From: Psychromonas sp. SP041 | Lineage (GTDB): Bacteria; Pseudomonadota; Gammaproteobacteria; Enterobacterales; Psychromonadaceae | Assembly: GCF_000470315.2 (NCBI RefSeq) | Contig: NZ_CBRF02000011.1 | Coordinates: 1-64,000, forward strand | Direction: 5' to 3' | Length of the DNA: 64,000 nt | Shown here: positions 35,662 through 43,997 of the stretch, piece by piece | Numbering within the stretch: position 1 is the first letter of the stretch | Layout of the letters: every line of letters begins with the position of its first letter | Notes under the pieces: model-generated | Databases searched by the model: none | What the model was told of the DNA's origin: nothing | Seen by the model: the letters and a program-made list of their open reading frames with translations, nothing else | Program-made: the position numbers and the translations under genes

Positions 35662-36413
35662 TATGCCACCTCACTATTAACCGTTGAGTCATTAACAACA
35701 TCGGCCACTGGCGTACTACGATAATGATTAAAGAGTTGCTCTATCTTATTGGTTTGCAATACCTCACTCGCGTCACCACTTTCAATTAATACACCATTTA
35801 CCACGTGTACAGTTGCCTCTAAACGGCGCACTGCACTGATATCATGATGTACCACAAGAATTGTTTTCTGCTCTTTCACTAAATCACTGATCAAAGACTC
35901 AAAGTAACGTACTCCTTGATCGTCCATGCCATTGGTGGGTTCATCTAAAATAAGTAAGTCGGGATTGTCTAATAATGCTTGAGCAAACAGAACACGTTGC
36001 TGTTCACCGCCTGACAATTGCCCCATGCGAAACATAGCGCGGTCTGCCATACCCAAACGTGCTAATTGTGCTAGTGCTTTCACTTTGTGTTTTTTATTAA
36101 AGTTAAAAAATAGCGGAGAACGACTTTGGTTGAGTAGAATAAAATCAAGTACGGTTAACGGTAAGCTCGGTTCAAAGGTCGCCTTTTGTGGCACATAACC
36201 GATCTTCCCCTTGCTATCGGTCCAATTAACATTTATCTCACCTTTAAAAGGCGTTAACCCTAAGATTGAGCGTAATAAAGAGGTTTTACCACCGCCGTTT
36301 GGCCCCATGATCACGTGACATTTTCCCGCATCAAGTGAAACAGAAATATCCTGTAATACGATGTTATTTTCATAACGTAAACCAACATCGTTCAATGAAA
36401 TTGAAGGTCCCAC
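35661..36413 (-). CDS. Metal ABC transporter ATPase (ZnuC/FpvD type)
   Basis: A 250-residue ABC ATPase. Walker A GPNGGGKTSL near residue 37, Q loop in IGYVPQKATF, signature LSGGEQQRVLFAQALL near 137, Walker B LLILDEPTNGMD and switch His in VVHHD. ZnuC-like proteins of this family usually have the GYVPQ motif. GTG start overlapping the preceding stop by one base. It powers the permease encoded next; the C-terminal 30 residues have no recognised domain. Confidence 0.95.
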   Translation of the reverse strand: MGPSISLNDVGLRYENNIVLQDISVSLDAGKCHVIMGPNGGGKTSLLRSILGLTPFKGEINVNWTDSKGKIGYVPQKATFEPSLPLTVLDFILLNQSRSPLFFNFNKKHKVKALAQLARLGMADRAMFRMGQLSGGEQQRVLFAQALLDNPDLLILDEPTNGMDDQGVRYFESLISDLVKEQKTILVVHHDISAVRRLEATVHVVNGVLIESGDASEVLQTNKIEQLFNHYRSTPVADVVNDSTVNSEVA

Positions 36414-37315
36414 TACGCACCGCCTTTTTGCTGTGCAGTAAACTTCATCGCTTCCACTAAGGTATTTAAATTCTTACACATTTCGACTTCTACTTTATCT
36501 TCCTCATAAGCACCATGAGTCATGTGAGAAAAACGGTACAACTTTATACCTGTTTCTTTCTCAATCGTATCAACATAACGATTCGGCATATTAAGCTCGT
36601 AGAACAATACATCAATGCCTGAGGCGCGGATTTTTTCAATGGTTTCTTGTAGTTGGCTCGCACTCGGTTCAACACCATGTGCAGGCTCAATAACTGCACT
36701 GACTTCGACACCAAATTCTTGCAAGATATAGCCGTAAGCATTATGTGTGGTTGCTACTTTCATGCCAGCAGTATCAATATCGCTTAATGCCAGCATTGCT
36801 TGGTGCTTCATCTTTCTAAACTTTAACGCATATTGACGCGCATTCGCTCGGTATTGCTTGGCGTTATCAGGGTCTATTTTTGCCATCTCATTAGCAATCG
36901 TATAAACCTTTTGAATGGTGGTTGAAACACCAACAAAGGTATGTGGATTCACTACGCCACTGCCAACTGATTGCCCCATTGCAGGTAATAACGGCACGTC
37001 TTTATTGGCTTTTATAATAATCAAATCATCGCGGTTAGCCGCTTTAATCACTTTTAATGCAAAGTCATCGTGCCCAATGCCATTAATAACAATGACATCC
37101 ATCATATTTAAACGGCGTAAATCATTTGCTTGTGGTTGATAGTTATGAGGATTAAAACCTTCATCAACTAACGGTAATACCTCAACGAGGTCTCCGACTA
37201 CGGCTTTTACGTAACTGTAATAAGGTTGTAATGTAATACCAACGGTTAATTTTTCTGCCTGACTTAAGCTGCTGCTTAACATCAATAGTAAACCTAAAGA
37301 GAATGTTTTAAACAT
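36413..37315 (-). CDS. Metal-binding substrate-binding protein (ZnuA/FpvC type)
   Basis: A 300-residue periplasmic cluster A-I binding protein with signal peptide (LLLMLSSSLSQA, cleavage near residue 20). Likely metal-ligand positions are visible: His in EGFNPHNYQPQ, His in VNPHTFVGVS, His in VATTHNAYGY, and acidic residue near YELNMPNRYVD. It lacks the long His-rich loop typical of zinc-specific ZnuA, which fits a Mn/Fe or chelate-iron role. It is the first transporter gene after the accessory genes and 23 bases after DUF6162. In the Pseudomonas Fpv system FpvC has this place and chelates iron released from pyoverdine. Confidence 0.92.
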   Translation of the reverse strand: MFKTFSLGLLLMLSSSLSQAEKLTVGITLQPYYSYVKAVVGDLVEVLPLVDEGFNPHNYQPQANDLRRLNMMDVIVINGIGHDDFALKVIKAANRDDLIIIKANKDVPLLPAMGQSVGSGVVNPHTFVGVSTTIQKVYTIANEMAKIDPDNAKQYRANARQYALKFRKMKHQAMLALSDIDTAGMKVATTHNAYGYILQEFGVEVSAVIEPAHGVEPSASQLQETIEKIRASGIDVLFYELNMPNRYVDTIEKETGIKLYRFSHMTHGAYEEDKVEVEMCKNLNTLVEAMKFTAQQKGGA

Positions 37316-37338
37316 GATAGAGAGTCTCGTGAATGATG

Positions 37339-37953
37339 TTAATGACCGTGTTCGGATGTGTTTTGTTCTGATTCAAAAACCACTTGAGTCCAACCTGCTT
37401 TAATTAATGATGTTGTATCAAGCGTGTTAGGTCGTGCAACTTCTGCTTTAACATCGCTATTAGCTTGTGCATTAACGTTTACTTTAACAATGCTTGCTTG
37501 TGGTGTTGTGTTTTTAAAATCAATCCAAATATCGAGCACCTGATCTTGGCTATTTAATAAATAACGAGGACCGCCCTGTGCCGGTTTACTTTGATAAATA
37601 CCAGGGGCTATTTGCGACCATTGATGTTCACCTTGGTGCGCCCAACTTTTATCTTTTACAAAAGGTGCAATCCAGTCTGCTTCTAACTGCTGTACCGATA
37701 ACCAAGCTTGATTCGCTTCATGAAAGTAATGTATCTCTTCATAGGCAAGGCGTAATTCTGCAATCATTGATAAAGGAGGGGGTGTTAATTCTGTAATCAA
37801 CACTTGATGTGCTTGAAGGTTATTATGTTGGTGGTTAACGCTGTTATAAGGCAATAACAGCGCGCCAATCATTAAAATAAGGGCACATAAAAAAGCAATC
37901 CAATAGCCTTCATGTCCCCTATTTTCACTTACAACGGTCTGTTGTATTATCAT
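37339..37953 (-). CDS. DUF6162-type membrane-anchored protein of the metal operon
   Basis: A 204-residue protein with one N-terminal transmembrane helix (YWIAFLCALILMIGALLLPY, about 17-36) and a predicted periplasmic remainder rich in Trp and Gln. It ends in a short acidic/His tail (SEHGH). It resembles the DUF6162 proteins that accompany ZnuABC-like transporters in marine gammaproteobacteria and pseudomonads. Its start overlaps the preceding gene's stop by 4 bases (ATGA). Its function is unknown. In the FpvGHJK-CDEF comparison it would take the place of FpvK; this assignment is positional only. Confidence 0.7.
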   Translation of the reverse strand: MIIQQTVVSENRGHEGYWIAFLCALILMIGALLLPYNSVNHQHNNLQAHQVLITELTPPPLSMIAELRLAYEEIHYFHEANQAWLSVQQLEADWIAPFVKDKSWAHQGEHQWSQIAPGIYQSKPAQGGPRYLLNSQDQVLDIWIDFKNTTPQASIVKVNVNAQANSDVKAEVARPNTLDTTSLIKAGWTQVVFESEQNTSEHGH

Positions 37954-38285
37954 TTCTCTGTTATCTCAACACTGTCAACTTCAACAGGGCTTTCATGTCC
38001 AGAATCAAAGACAATATAAAACTCTTCGGCTGTTTTTTTAAACGTTGCCACAGAGCGTTTATCGGTTTTTACCTTAGCAATTAAGTTGTCATCGTAATCA
38101 AACATACTGACTCGAGAATCAATCGCTTTACTACCATCACTGTAACCTGCTTCACACTCAATAGCCTCTCCAACAGATACGCAATGCATCAAAGGAAAGT
38201 GAGCGAAGGCTGCGCTGCTTGAGAATAATAACGCAGCGCCACTTAAGGTTTTAAAATAGGTTTTAAAAGACTTTTTAAAGGTCAT
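37950..38285 (-). CDS. Small exported protein of the metal operon
   Basis: A 111-residue protein with a signal peptide (FKTLSGAALLFSSSAAFA, cleavage before HFPL). The mature part is short, beta-rich and has two cysteines (MHC and ECEAG) and an acidic C-terminus. I do not recognise a named family with confidence. I chose the ATG at 38285, with GGGGGA 7 bases upstream; a GTG at 38300 overlaps the DUF4198 stop and is also possible. The position inside the operon suggests a periplasmic partner in metal or siderophore handling. Confidence 0.7.
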   Translation of the reverse strand: MTFKKSFKTYFKTLSGAALLFSSSAAFAHFPLMHCVSVGEAIECEAGYSDGSKAIDSRVSMFDYDDNLIAKVKTDKRSVATFKKTAEEFYIVFDSGHESPVEVDSVEITEK

Positions 38286-38299
38286 TGCTAAGTCCCCCA

Positions 38300-39133
38300 C
38301 TACGGAAGTATTGCTTCGAAAGTAAGGTGTACGCTTGCATTCATTTTATCGGCTAATGGGCTGTCAGCTAACTTATCAGTATGAGACGCTTTTAGAATAT
38401 AACGACCAGCAATCTCTGGTGTAAACTCAATAAAACCTTGCTCATCACTGACTACATCAATTTGATCTTGTTGGTTACGATATAAAGTACCGTCACGTGT
38501 AATTTCAGCTTTTACACCAGCTTGTGCTTTGCCATTAAAGAAAAATTGAAAACGAACAGGTTCAGTAGCCACAATATCAGCAGGTTTAGTAATAGGTTGT
38601 AACTCTAAGAATTTGCCTTCTAATGGGAATGCTTTATCACTTGGTTTACCGACTGTGATATACGTTTCTGCACGAGTGAACATAACCGTTGTGCTGATAT
38701 CTCGTGATGTTTCAGGTAATAAGTTTGAACGTTCCACTTTGTTCGCTCGTATTCTTTTTACCGTGTCTCGTTTACCCGCTTTATAATGTGTTACGTAACC
38801 TGGTACGTTATTGATTTGCACTCGATGTGTCCCTTCTTCAGAAAAGAAGAAATCAAACACTGAGCGGCGTTTGCCACGTAATACAAAATCAGGACGCTCT
38901 TGACGACCATCAGGCATGATGATTTGTGCCGTTTCACTACCCGCTGGTTTATCCATTACAAAAGTACCGTGAGATGCCGTTACATCAAAGGTCAACCAAT
39001 CACCACCTTCTTTAGAAATAGTAAAGTGTGAGGGCAATACCCATCGAGGATGTGCGTTAGCAACACTAGACAACATGCTTCCAGCTAGAATAGAACAAAG
39101 GACAATCAGTGTGTTTATTTTTTTATTCAACAT
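38300..39133 (-). CDS. DUF4198 periplasmic protein
   Basis: A 277-residue exported protein. Signal peptide (LIVLCSILAGSMLSSVANA) is followed at once by HPRWVLPSHFTISKEGG, the diagnostic start of DUF4198 proteins, with a mature N-terminal His. A later part has an Ig-like transthyretin-type segment (AGVKAEITRDGTLYRNQQDQIDVVSDEQGF). DUF4198 proteins are found next to nickel, cobalt and TonB-dependent metal systems (NikK-like), and a metal-carrier role is likely but not shown. SD GAGAGAGAG is present. Next gene coupled through TAGTG. Confidence 0.85.
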   Translation of the reverse strand: MLNKKINTLIVLCSILAGSMLSSVANAHPRWVLPSHFTISKEGGDWLTFDVTASHGTFVMDKPAGSETAQIIMPDGRQERPDFVLRGKRRSVFDFFFSEEGTHRVQINNVPGYVTHYKAGKRDTVKRIRANKVERSNLLPETSRDISTTVMFTRAETYITVGKPSDKAFPLEGKFLELQPITKPADIVATEPVRFQFFFNGKAQAGVKAEITRDGTLYRNQQDQIDVVSDEQGFIEFTPEIAGRYILKASHTDKLADSPLADKMNASVHLTFEAILP

Positions 39134-39222
39134 TTCTCTCTCTCTTAATAACTAATTTAAAATAAAATTGGGTAATCAAAATAACTTCATCGTACATTTC
39201 AAAAACAGTGTTTCAGCAACGT

Positions 39223-39735
39223 CTACAGGTGATAATCTAAGGTGATTAACCCTGTTTCTTCAGTAGGCTCTAACTGCATGTTAAAGCCCTCTTCTGCTAG
39301 CTGTATTTTTTGACGTATATAATTACGTCCACCGTGCTCTCGTACCACTTCCACATAAAAAGTGTAATCACCTTGCTCTACACGTTTACCTTGTTGATCT
39401 AACCCATCCCAACTAAAGCGATATTGACCGACAGGTCTTGTTGCAGAAGTAACAGCATCAACCACCGCGCGATCGTTACGACCCACCTTTCTCCACCAGC
39501 TACGAAGGTCTTTTAACCATTCGTCTTCACCGACCCACAGTTGTATGGTGCGGACAGGTTTACGTTGCTTGTCTTCAATCCAAACGGCAACGTAAGGGCG
39601 TGCATAAATACTCGCTTCGATATTCGGTATAACAAACTCAATATCCATGGTTGCTGTTTCTGGAATGCTTTTAGCCCAGCTTGGTAAAGCGATACATAAA
39701 CTAAACAGTAAACACGTTAAATTTTTAACTTTCAT
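39223..39735 (-). CDS. DUF2271 periplasmic protein
   Basis: A 170-residue exported protein with signal peptide ending in PSWAKS. The mature part begins with TMDIEFVIPN and has the DUF2271 pattern PYVAVWIEDKQRKPVRTIQLW, then WLKDLRSWWRKVGR, VDAVTSATRPVGQYRFSWDGLDQQGKRVEQGDY, an Ig-like/FlgD-like fold. Members sit beside PepSY membrane proteins and siderophore receptors in many proteobacteria. No enzymatic motif is visible. It is 80-90 bases from each neighbour and on the same strand. Confidence 0.87.
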   Translation of the reverse strand: MKVKNLTCLLFSLCIALPSWAKSIPETATMDIEFVIPNIEASIYARPYVAVWIEDKQRKPVRTIQLWVGEDEWLKDLRSWWRKVGRNDRAVVDAVTSATRPVGQYRFSWDGLDQQGKRVEQGDYTFYVEVVREHGGRNYIRQKIQLAEEGFNMQLEPTEETGLITLDYHL

Positions 39736-39814
39736 TGGTAGACTCTCGTTTTTAGGTTCTTGTTTTTAGGCTCTTTTTTTTGATTCTTTTTCGGTTTTTT
39801 TTAAATCGGTCAAG

Positions 39815-40468
39815 CTAAGGCACAGCAAACAGGTAAATCAATAGCGTGACCATCGAACCAAAAGCCGTCCATTTTAGACCCAAGCTAAAACTCTTCTTTT
39901 TAGGCACTAATAAACACACACCCGTTAAGACAAAAAACACCATGAGTAAGGCGCTAATATCAATAAACCAAGCCCAAACTTCACCACTGTTCCGGCCTTT
40001 ATGCAGATCATTTAAGACTGCGATTGCACCGTAATGTGTTATTTCAATTTCAGCTTCTTGAGTCACCATATCGATGAAAACAGTGCTGTTATAACCTGGT
40101 CCTTTATAATCTAAGGAAAGCTCTCCTTCGACTAGCTCGCCTTCTTCAACTTCACTGAACATCTGCATCGCTGAAGGCTTTCCTGACAACTTTCCTTCAG
40201 TGGCTAAATAATTTAATAATGGTGTTTTATCAACGCTGAACTTCCCTTGTTCTAATACAAAGAATCGGTCTGGTATTGATAAAATATTACGATCAACATT
40301 CGGAGAGTCACTCACATAAAGATGCGGACGATTTAAGGTGATTCCTGTCAGTGAAAAGAACAACACCACCAGTAATAACGCCATCGAAACATAAATATGT
40401 AAACGGCGAGCCCATAACTGTACTTTCTTATTTTTGAGCGAATTGGTAACGATATTAGACATATTCAT
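39815..40468 (-). CDS. PepSY-associated membrane protein (FpvG/PiuB-like position)
   Basis: A 217-residue inner-membrane protein of the PepSY-associated TM class. It has an N-terminal helix (LHIYVSMALLLVVLFFSLTGITLNRP), a periplasmic domain of about 110 residues, then two C-terminal helices (WFIDISALLMVFFVLTGVCLLV and WTAFGSMVTLLIYLFAVP). The H-I-Y before helix 1 and H in NDLHKGR are conserved-type histidines, possible heme ligands. Related proteins (FpvG, FoxB, PiuB) reduce ferric siderophores. I chose the ATG at 40468: the frame starts at 40510, but by analogy with the receptor promoters transcription should begin downstream of that point. Confidence 0.8.
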   Translation of the reverse strand: MNMSNIVTNSLKNKKVQLWARRLHIYVSMALLLVVLFFSLTGITLNRPHLYVSDSPNVDRNILSIPDRFFVLEQGKFSVDKTPLLNYLATEGKLSGKPSAMQMFSEVEEGELVEGELSLDYKGPGYNSTVFIDMVTQEAEIEITHYGAIAVLNDLHKGRNSGEVWAWFIDISALLMVFFVLTGVCLLVPKKKSFSLGLKWTAFGSMVTLLIYLFAVP

Positions 40469-40527
40469 AACGAGGTTGACAATAAAGATGCAAATGTAAT
40501 TCATTCTCATTTAAAAAATAATGAAAC

Positions 40528-40545
40528 TTACATTCTTTACATTTG
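40528..40545 (-). promoter_or_regulatory. 18-bp regulon element A, upstream of the PepSY operon
   Basis: The minus strand reads CAAATGTAAAGAATGTAA, a direct repeat of AATGTAA offset by 9 bases. It is identical to elements B and D at the receptor genes. At the Fur-box spacing used there the match is poor; a partial half-site TGAGAAT lies at 40509-40503. GCAAATGTAA is repeated in inverted orientation at 40490-40499. Confidence 0.75.
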
Positions 40546-40601
40546 CTTTAGCTGAATAGATTTATATAGCGAGGCTAATAATTAGAGTGATTGCTTAATG
40601 A

Positions 40602-41273
40602 TTAGGTTTCAGCCCATAGTCGTAACAGGTTTGCATGAGAGCGGCTCACTTGGTCGAAGGCTGAATTTTTACCTTGTGTTGTCATTATATTTCGTCGAGC
40701 CAAGTCAAGGTCACCAAGAATCCCTCGTTTCTCAGTATCACGCACATAGCTTTCTAACCAAGTAACGGCAACACTTCTTACCCCCTCTGTCACAGGTTCT
40801 ACGCGGTGCAGTGTGGTAGATGGATAAATAATAGCTTGGCCTGCAGACAATTTATAACTTAACGCTTGCGCTCCAATAGAAAACACCAACTCTCCGCCGT
40901 TATAATCTTTTGGATCAGAAAGGAAAATCGTACAAGAGATATCAGAACGAATAATAGAATCAGCGCCCATTAGCGCATCATCAACATGATTTCCATAACC
41001 GCCAGAATCTTTACTCTCGCTAAATAAGAAAGGTGCAATTTTTTTAGCGTAAGTTGTCGTTGCAAAATCAGGATGTGTGACTAATTTAGTGGTCATCGTG
41101 TTAGAAAGATCAGTTTCTAACTCAGGATCGGCATACCATTGAAGATTCTTTTTGACTGACTTAGCAGCCCAACCAGCCGTTTCATCACCTGCGTGAAATG
41201 TCCCACGGCTCAAAGTCTGATGTATTTGTTTTAGTTCATCTTCAGAAAGAACATTTTCAAGAATAGTGATCAT
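40602..41273 (-). CDS. piuC: PiuC/YbiX-type Fe(II)/2-oxoglutarate-dependent dioxygenase
   Basis: A 223-residue non-heme iron dioxygenase typically encoded next to Fiu/PiuA catecholate receptors. The facial triad is visible as HVDDALMG (H-x-D) and, about 60 residues on, TLHRVEPV with the distal His; Arg in GVRSVAVTW would bind 2-oxoglutarate. GGELVF is also typical. Its substrate in the siderophore pathway is not established. It follows receptor 1 after a hairpin that may attenuate transcription, as at other receptor-piuC pairs. Confidence 0.93.
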   Translation of the reverse strand: MITILENVLSEDELKQIHQTLSRGTFHAGDETAGWAAKSVKKNLQWYADPELETDLSNTMTTKLVTHPDFATTTYAKKIAPFLFSESKDSGGYGNHVDDALMGADSIIRSDISCTIFLSDPKDYNGGELVFSIGAQALSYKLSAGQAIIYPSTTLHRVEPVTEGVRSVAVTWLESYVRDTEKRGILGDLDLARRNIMTTQGKNSAFDQVSRSHANLLRLWAET

Positions 41274-41295
41274 TAACGAATAACCTTTCTATAAA

Positions 41296-41321
41296 AAAGC
41301 GGACACTAATATGTCCGCTTT
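41296..41321 (-). terminator. Terminator or attenuator between receptor 1 and piuC
   Basis: AAAGCGGACA / TGTCCGCTTT 10-bp stem with a 6-base loop and TTTT on the minus strand. It lies 45 bases after the receptor 1 stop and 22 bases before the piuC start, so piuC is either read through it or has its own promoter. Confidence 0.8.
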
Positions 41322-41365
41322 ATCGTTATTTAAAAATACTATTTAGTGTGTTTATAACAAGACAC

Positions 41366-43582
41366 TTATAAACGGTATTTAAAATTTAAGTTAAGAGAGC
41401 GAGGGTCATTCCCTTCTGCCAACACCCAGTTTGGTGTTGAAGCAACGCGACTTTTATCAAACATATTACGAACCACTAATGAGATATCCCAATTTTCTAG
41501 TTCATAGTAAGTTCCAAAATCAAATTCTGCATATCCAGGTACCTTGTAATCACCATCATTACTACCTGATTCAGCTCTCATACCTAATGCAAAACGAACT
41601 GGTTCGCTATCCATCTTATAACTATTCCAAATAGAAAGAGAGTTATAAGGTGTGTAATCTGCTTGTACGCCTTTATCGTCACCCGAAGTATCAGACGCGT
41701 CAGTGTATGCGTAACTTATACGGCTAGAAATTTGGTCTGTGATATGAAGTAACGCATTAACTTCAACCCCTGTCGATCTGAACGCTTCACCTGAACGCTG
41801 TACTAACGCTCTATCACCATCAATCGTTTCATACTCTGTTTGATTTTTAGTATTGATATAAAATAGTGTCACACTAGTACTTAACTTATCATCGAAAAAG
41901 TCACCTTTAAAGCCTAGTTCATAGTTATCACTTTCTTCTGGATCGTAGCTAACACCATCTTGGCCATATTGTACCAACGTCGACGTATCAATCGGTTCAT
42001 AAGCTTGGCTATAAGACGCAAATAGATTCACATCTGGAGTTAGTTTATAAACAACACCTGCATCATAGATAAAGTTAGAAGTGCTTTGATCATAATCTGA
42101 ATCATCTGAACTCGTTTCTTCGCCTTCAAATCTTGTATACCCCAGCCCTAACGCTAATGTGAAATCACCAAGACTAATACGATCTTTTAAATATAAATTG
42201 ATTTCATTATCGGTTGTTGTTGAATAGTTGCCGTCTTTTAAAGAGTCGGGCATTTGAGTATAAATTTGATCATCTGGGTTATATACATTGATTGTATTAT
42301 TGCCAATTGCATCTTCATTATCTTGGAAGTTACGCATAAATTTAACTTTTTTATTACGGATATTCACGCCCGTTAATAAATGATGTTTAAAAATACCCGT
42401 CTCAAATTTCCCTTCAGTATTGGTATCAAGTAAAAAATATTGGTCTTCGCCTTGAGCATAAACCCACTTTCTTTCTAATGTTGAATCACCAATAGCATTA
42501 CCTAAACCACTACTACTGCTGGCATAGAGATCTTGCGCGCTTGACTTAGTATTGACCGCTGCAGCAGTTGCATTTAACGTCCAATTTTGTAATTGATGTT
42601 CAGCGCTTAATTCAAAAGTGGTTGATTTATTAGCGCCTTTATCTAACGGACTACCATAATAAAAACTACGGTTAAGAATGCTACCAAAACTATCTGTCGT
42701 ATTACCTAATGTGCCATTAGCAAGGTTAGTGGTGTAAACACCATCGCCATAACTACTACCGCCCGTCGTCTCACGATTAATATATTCAAAACGCGGTGTA
42801 ATACGTGTGTTATCACCAATTTTAAAGGTCAAAGAAACATCGATAGCTTGTTCATCTGTTGAGCGCCCTTCTTGGTACTCTTCTCCATCAGGTGTTAATT
42901 CTGCATTAACTCGATATAACACTTTATCGTCAACTAACTCACCAGTTGAATCAATACTGACTGATACTTGGTTTCTTTTAAAGTTAGCCGTATCACCAGA
43001 CACATAAGATCTTGTTTTTAAACCTAATGTTGTTTCTGATTCTTCTTGAGGTTTTTTAGTAATGATATTAACCATACCGCCACCAACACCTGAACCATAT
43101 AAGATAGCGTCAGAACCGTTCAGTATTGTTACAGACTCTACGTTATAAGTACTAGGAGAACGAGAACCAGAACCTGCTTCACCACCTTGAAGTGAACGTA
43201 AGCCATTCACCATGAAGTTATCAAGATTTGTTGATATACCACGAATAATCACGTTACGATCAGCAGAACTACTGGTATTGATACTAGTCGCGTACTCAGC
43301 AATATCTTTAACATCTTCTGCAGACATATCCTCGATTTGCTCTTTTGTTACTTTTACAACAGAACGACCAGTGTCTTTCAAAGATAAATTCATTTTTGTA
43401 GCGGTATTATCGACGGCATTAATTCCTTGCTCTGACTTCCCAGTCACCGTCACTACGTCCATATTAGTTACTTCAGGTTCTATATCCGCAGCAAATGAAG
43501 CAGGCGATAAAGCAGTAATTAATGCTGATCCAATCGCCAAGTTAGTGATTGGCTTTGATTTTTTTAAAAACTTGTTAGACAT
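41366..43582 (-). CDS. TonB-dependent siderophore receptor 1 (Fiu/PiuA-like)
   Basis: A 738-residue outer-membrane receptor. Signal peptide ends near SFAAD; a TonB box-like MDVVTVTGK follows. The plug domain (about 55-170) has SVVKVTKEQIEDM, NVIIRGISTNLDNFMVNG and SVTILNGSDAILYGSGVGGGMVNIITKKP. The rest is a 22-strand barrel ending with RSLNLNFKYRL, an aromatic-type last strand (Y-R-L rather than terminal F). Adjacent piuC supports a catecholate-type siderophore. The sequence is only distantly related to receptors 2 and 3. SD AAGGA before ATG. Composite operator B lies about 180-230 bases upstream. Confidence 0.95.
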   Translation of the reverse strand: MSNKFLKKSKPITNLAIGSALITALSPASFAADIEPEVTNMDVVTVTGKSEQGINAVDNTATKMNLSLKDTGRSVVKVTKEQIEDMSAEDVKDIAEYATSINTSSSADRNVIIRGISTNLDNFMVNGLRSLQGGEAGSGSRSPSTYNVESVTILNGSDAILYGSGVGGGMVNIITKKPQEESETTLGLKTRSYVSGDTANFKRNQVSVSIDSTGELVDDKVLYRVNAELTPDGEEYQEGRSTDEQAIDVSLTFKIGDNTRITPRFEYINRETTGGSSYGDGVYTTNLANGTLGNTTDSFGSILNRSFYYGSPLDKGANKSTTFELSAEHQLQNWTLNATAAAVNTKSSAQDLYASSSSGLGNAIGDSTLERKWVYAQGEDQYFLLDTNTEGKFETGIFKHHLLTGVNIRNKKVKFMRNFQDNEDAIGNNTINVYNPDDQIYTQMPDSLKDGNYSTTTDNEINLYLKDRISLGDFTLALGLGYTRFEGEETSSDDSDYDQSTSNFIYDAGVVYKLTPDVNLFASYSQAYEPIDTSTLVQYGQDGVSYDPEESDNYELGFKGDFFDDKLSTSVTLFYINTKNQTEYETIDGDRALVQRSGEAFRSTGVEVNALLHITDQISSRISYAYTDASDTSGDDKGVQADYTPYNSLSIWNSYKMDSEPVRFALGMRAESGSNDGDYKVPGYAEFDFGTYYELENWDISLVVRNMFDKSRVASTPNWVLAEGNDPRSLNLNFKYRL

Positions 43583-43763
43583 CTTCTAATATTTCCTTTT
43601 AGATAAGTTTGCACAACAAACTTAAGTACATAACGCTATTTATTTTCAACATATCAAAAACGACAAATATATATTTGCTGATTTAAGTATTCACAGACAA
43701 TTTGTTTTAATCTCATAAAAATATTTATAAAAAGTGAGGAAGAAAATCTGAAAAGGATTTTAG

Positions 43764-43808
43764 TGATAATAGTTATCAATACCAATTAAATTACATTCTT
43801 TACATTTG
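43764..43808 (-). promoter_or_regulatory. Composite operator B of receptor 1: 18-bp element, 12 bp, Fur-box-like palindrome
   Basis: The minus strand has CAAATGTAAAGAATGTAA (43808-43791), 12 bases, then TGATAACTATTATCA (43778-43764), which matches the 7-1-7 Fur consensus at 14 of 15. A TATTAT inside the palindrome is a -10 candidate; the second AATGTAA would then lie at -35. The 150 bases between this site and the gene (43583-43763) hold no other feature. Confidence 0.75.
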
Positions 43809-43920
43809 CAGTATGAATAGCACTCAGGTAAGTAAAGAAAATCAATAAATGACATCATGATTATAAAAAAGAAAATGAGATAAAATGGAATTAATAAAAG
43901 AAGAGGAAGTGTAGGGAATA

Positions 43921-43945
43921 AAAAACGGCTAGTTTCCTAGCCGTT
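43921..43945 (-). terminator. Terminator of receptor 2
   Basis: AACGGCTAG / CTAGCCGTT, 9-bp stem, 4-base loop, T run on the minus strand. The same hairpin follows receptor 3 at 46414-46438. Confidence 0.88.
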
Positions 43946-43997
43946 ACACTACTAATAAATAATAATTAATAAGTGATGAATAATTAAATTCAAATGT

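Noticed and set aside
40490-40512. Fur box at the PepSY operon with the same 12-bp spacing as the receptors
   Set aside because: At that exact spacing the match is only about 8 of 15; only a shifted half-site TGAGAAT is convincing, so no Fur site is claimed.
43212-43589. 125-codon plus-strand ORF antisense to the receptor 1 plug
   Set aside because: Antisense shadow of a clear TonB-dependent receptor; no ribosome-binding site.
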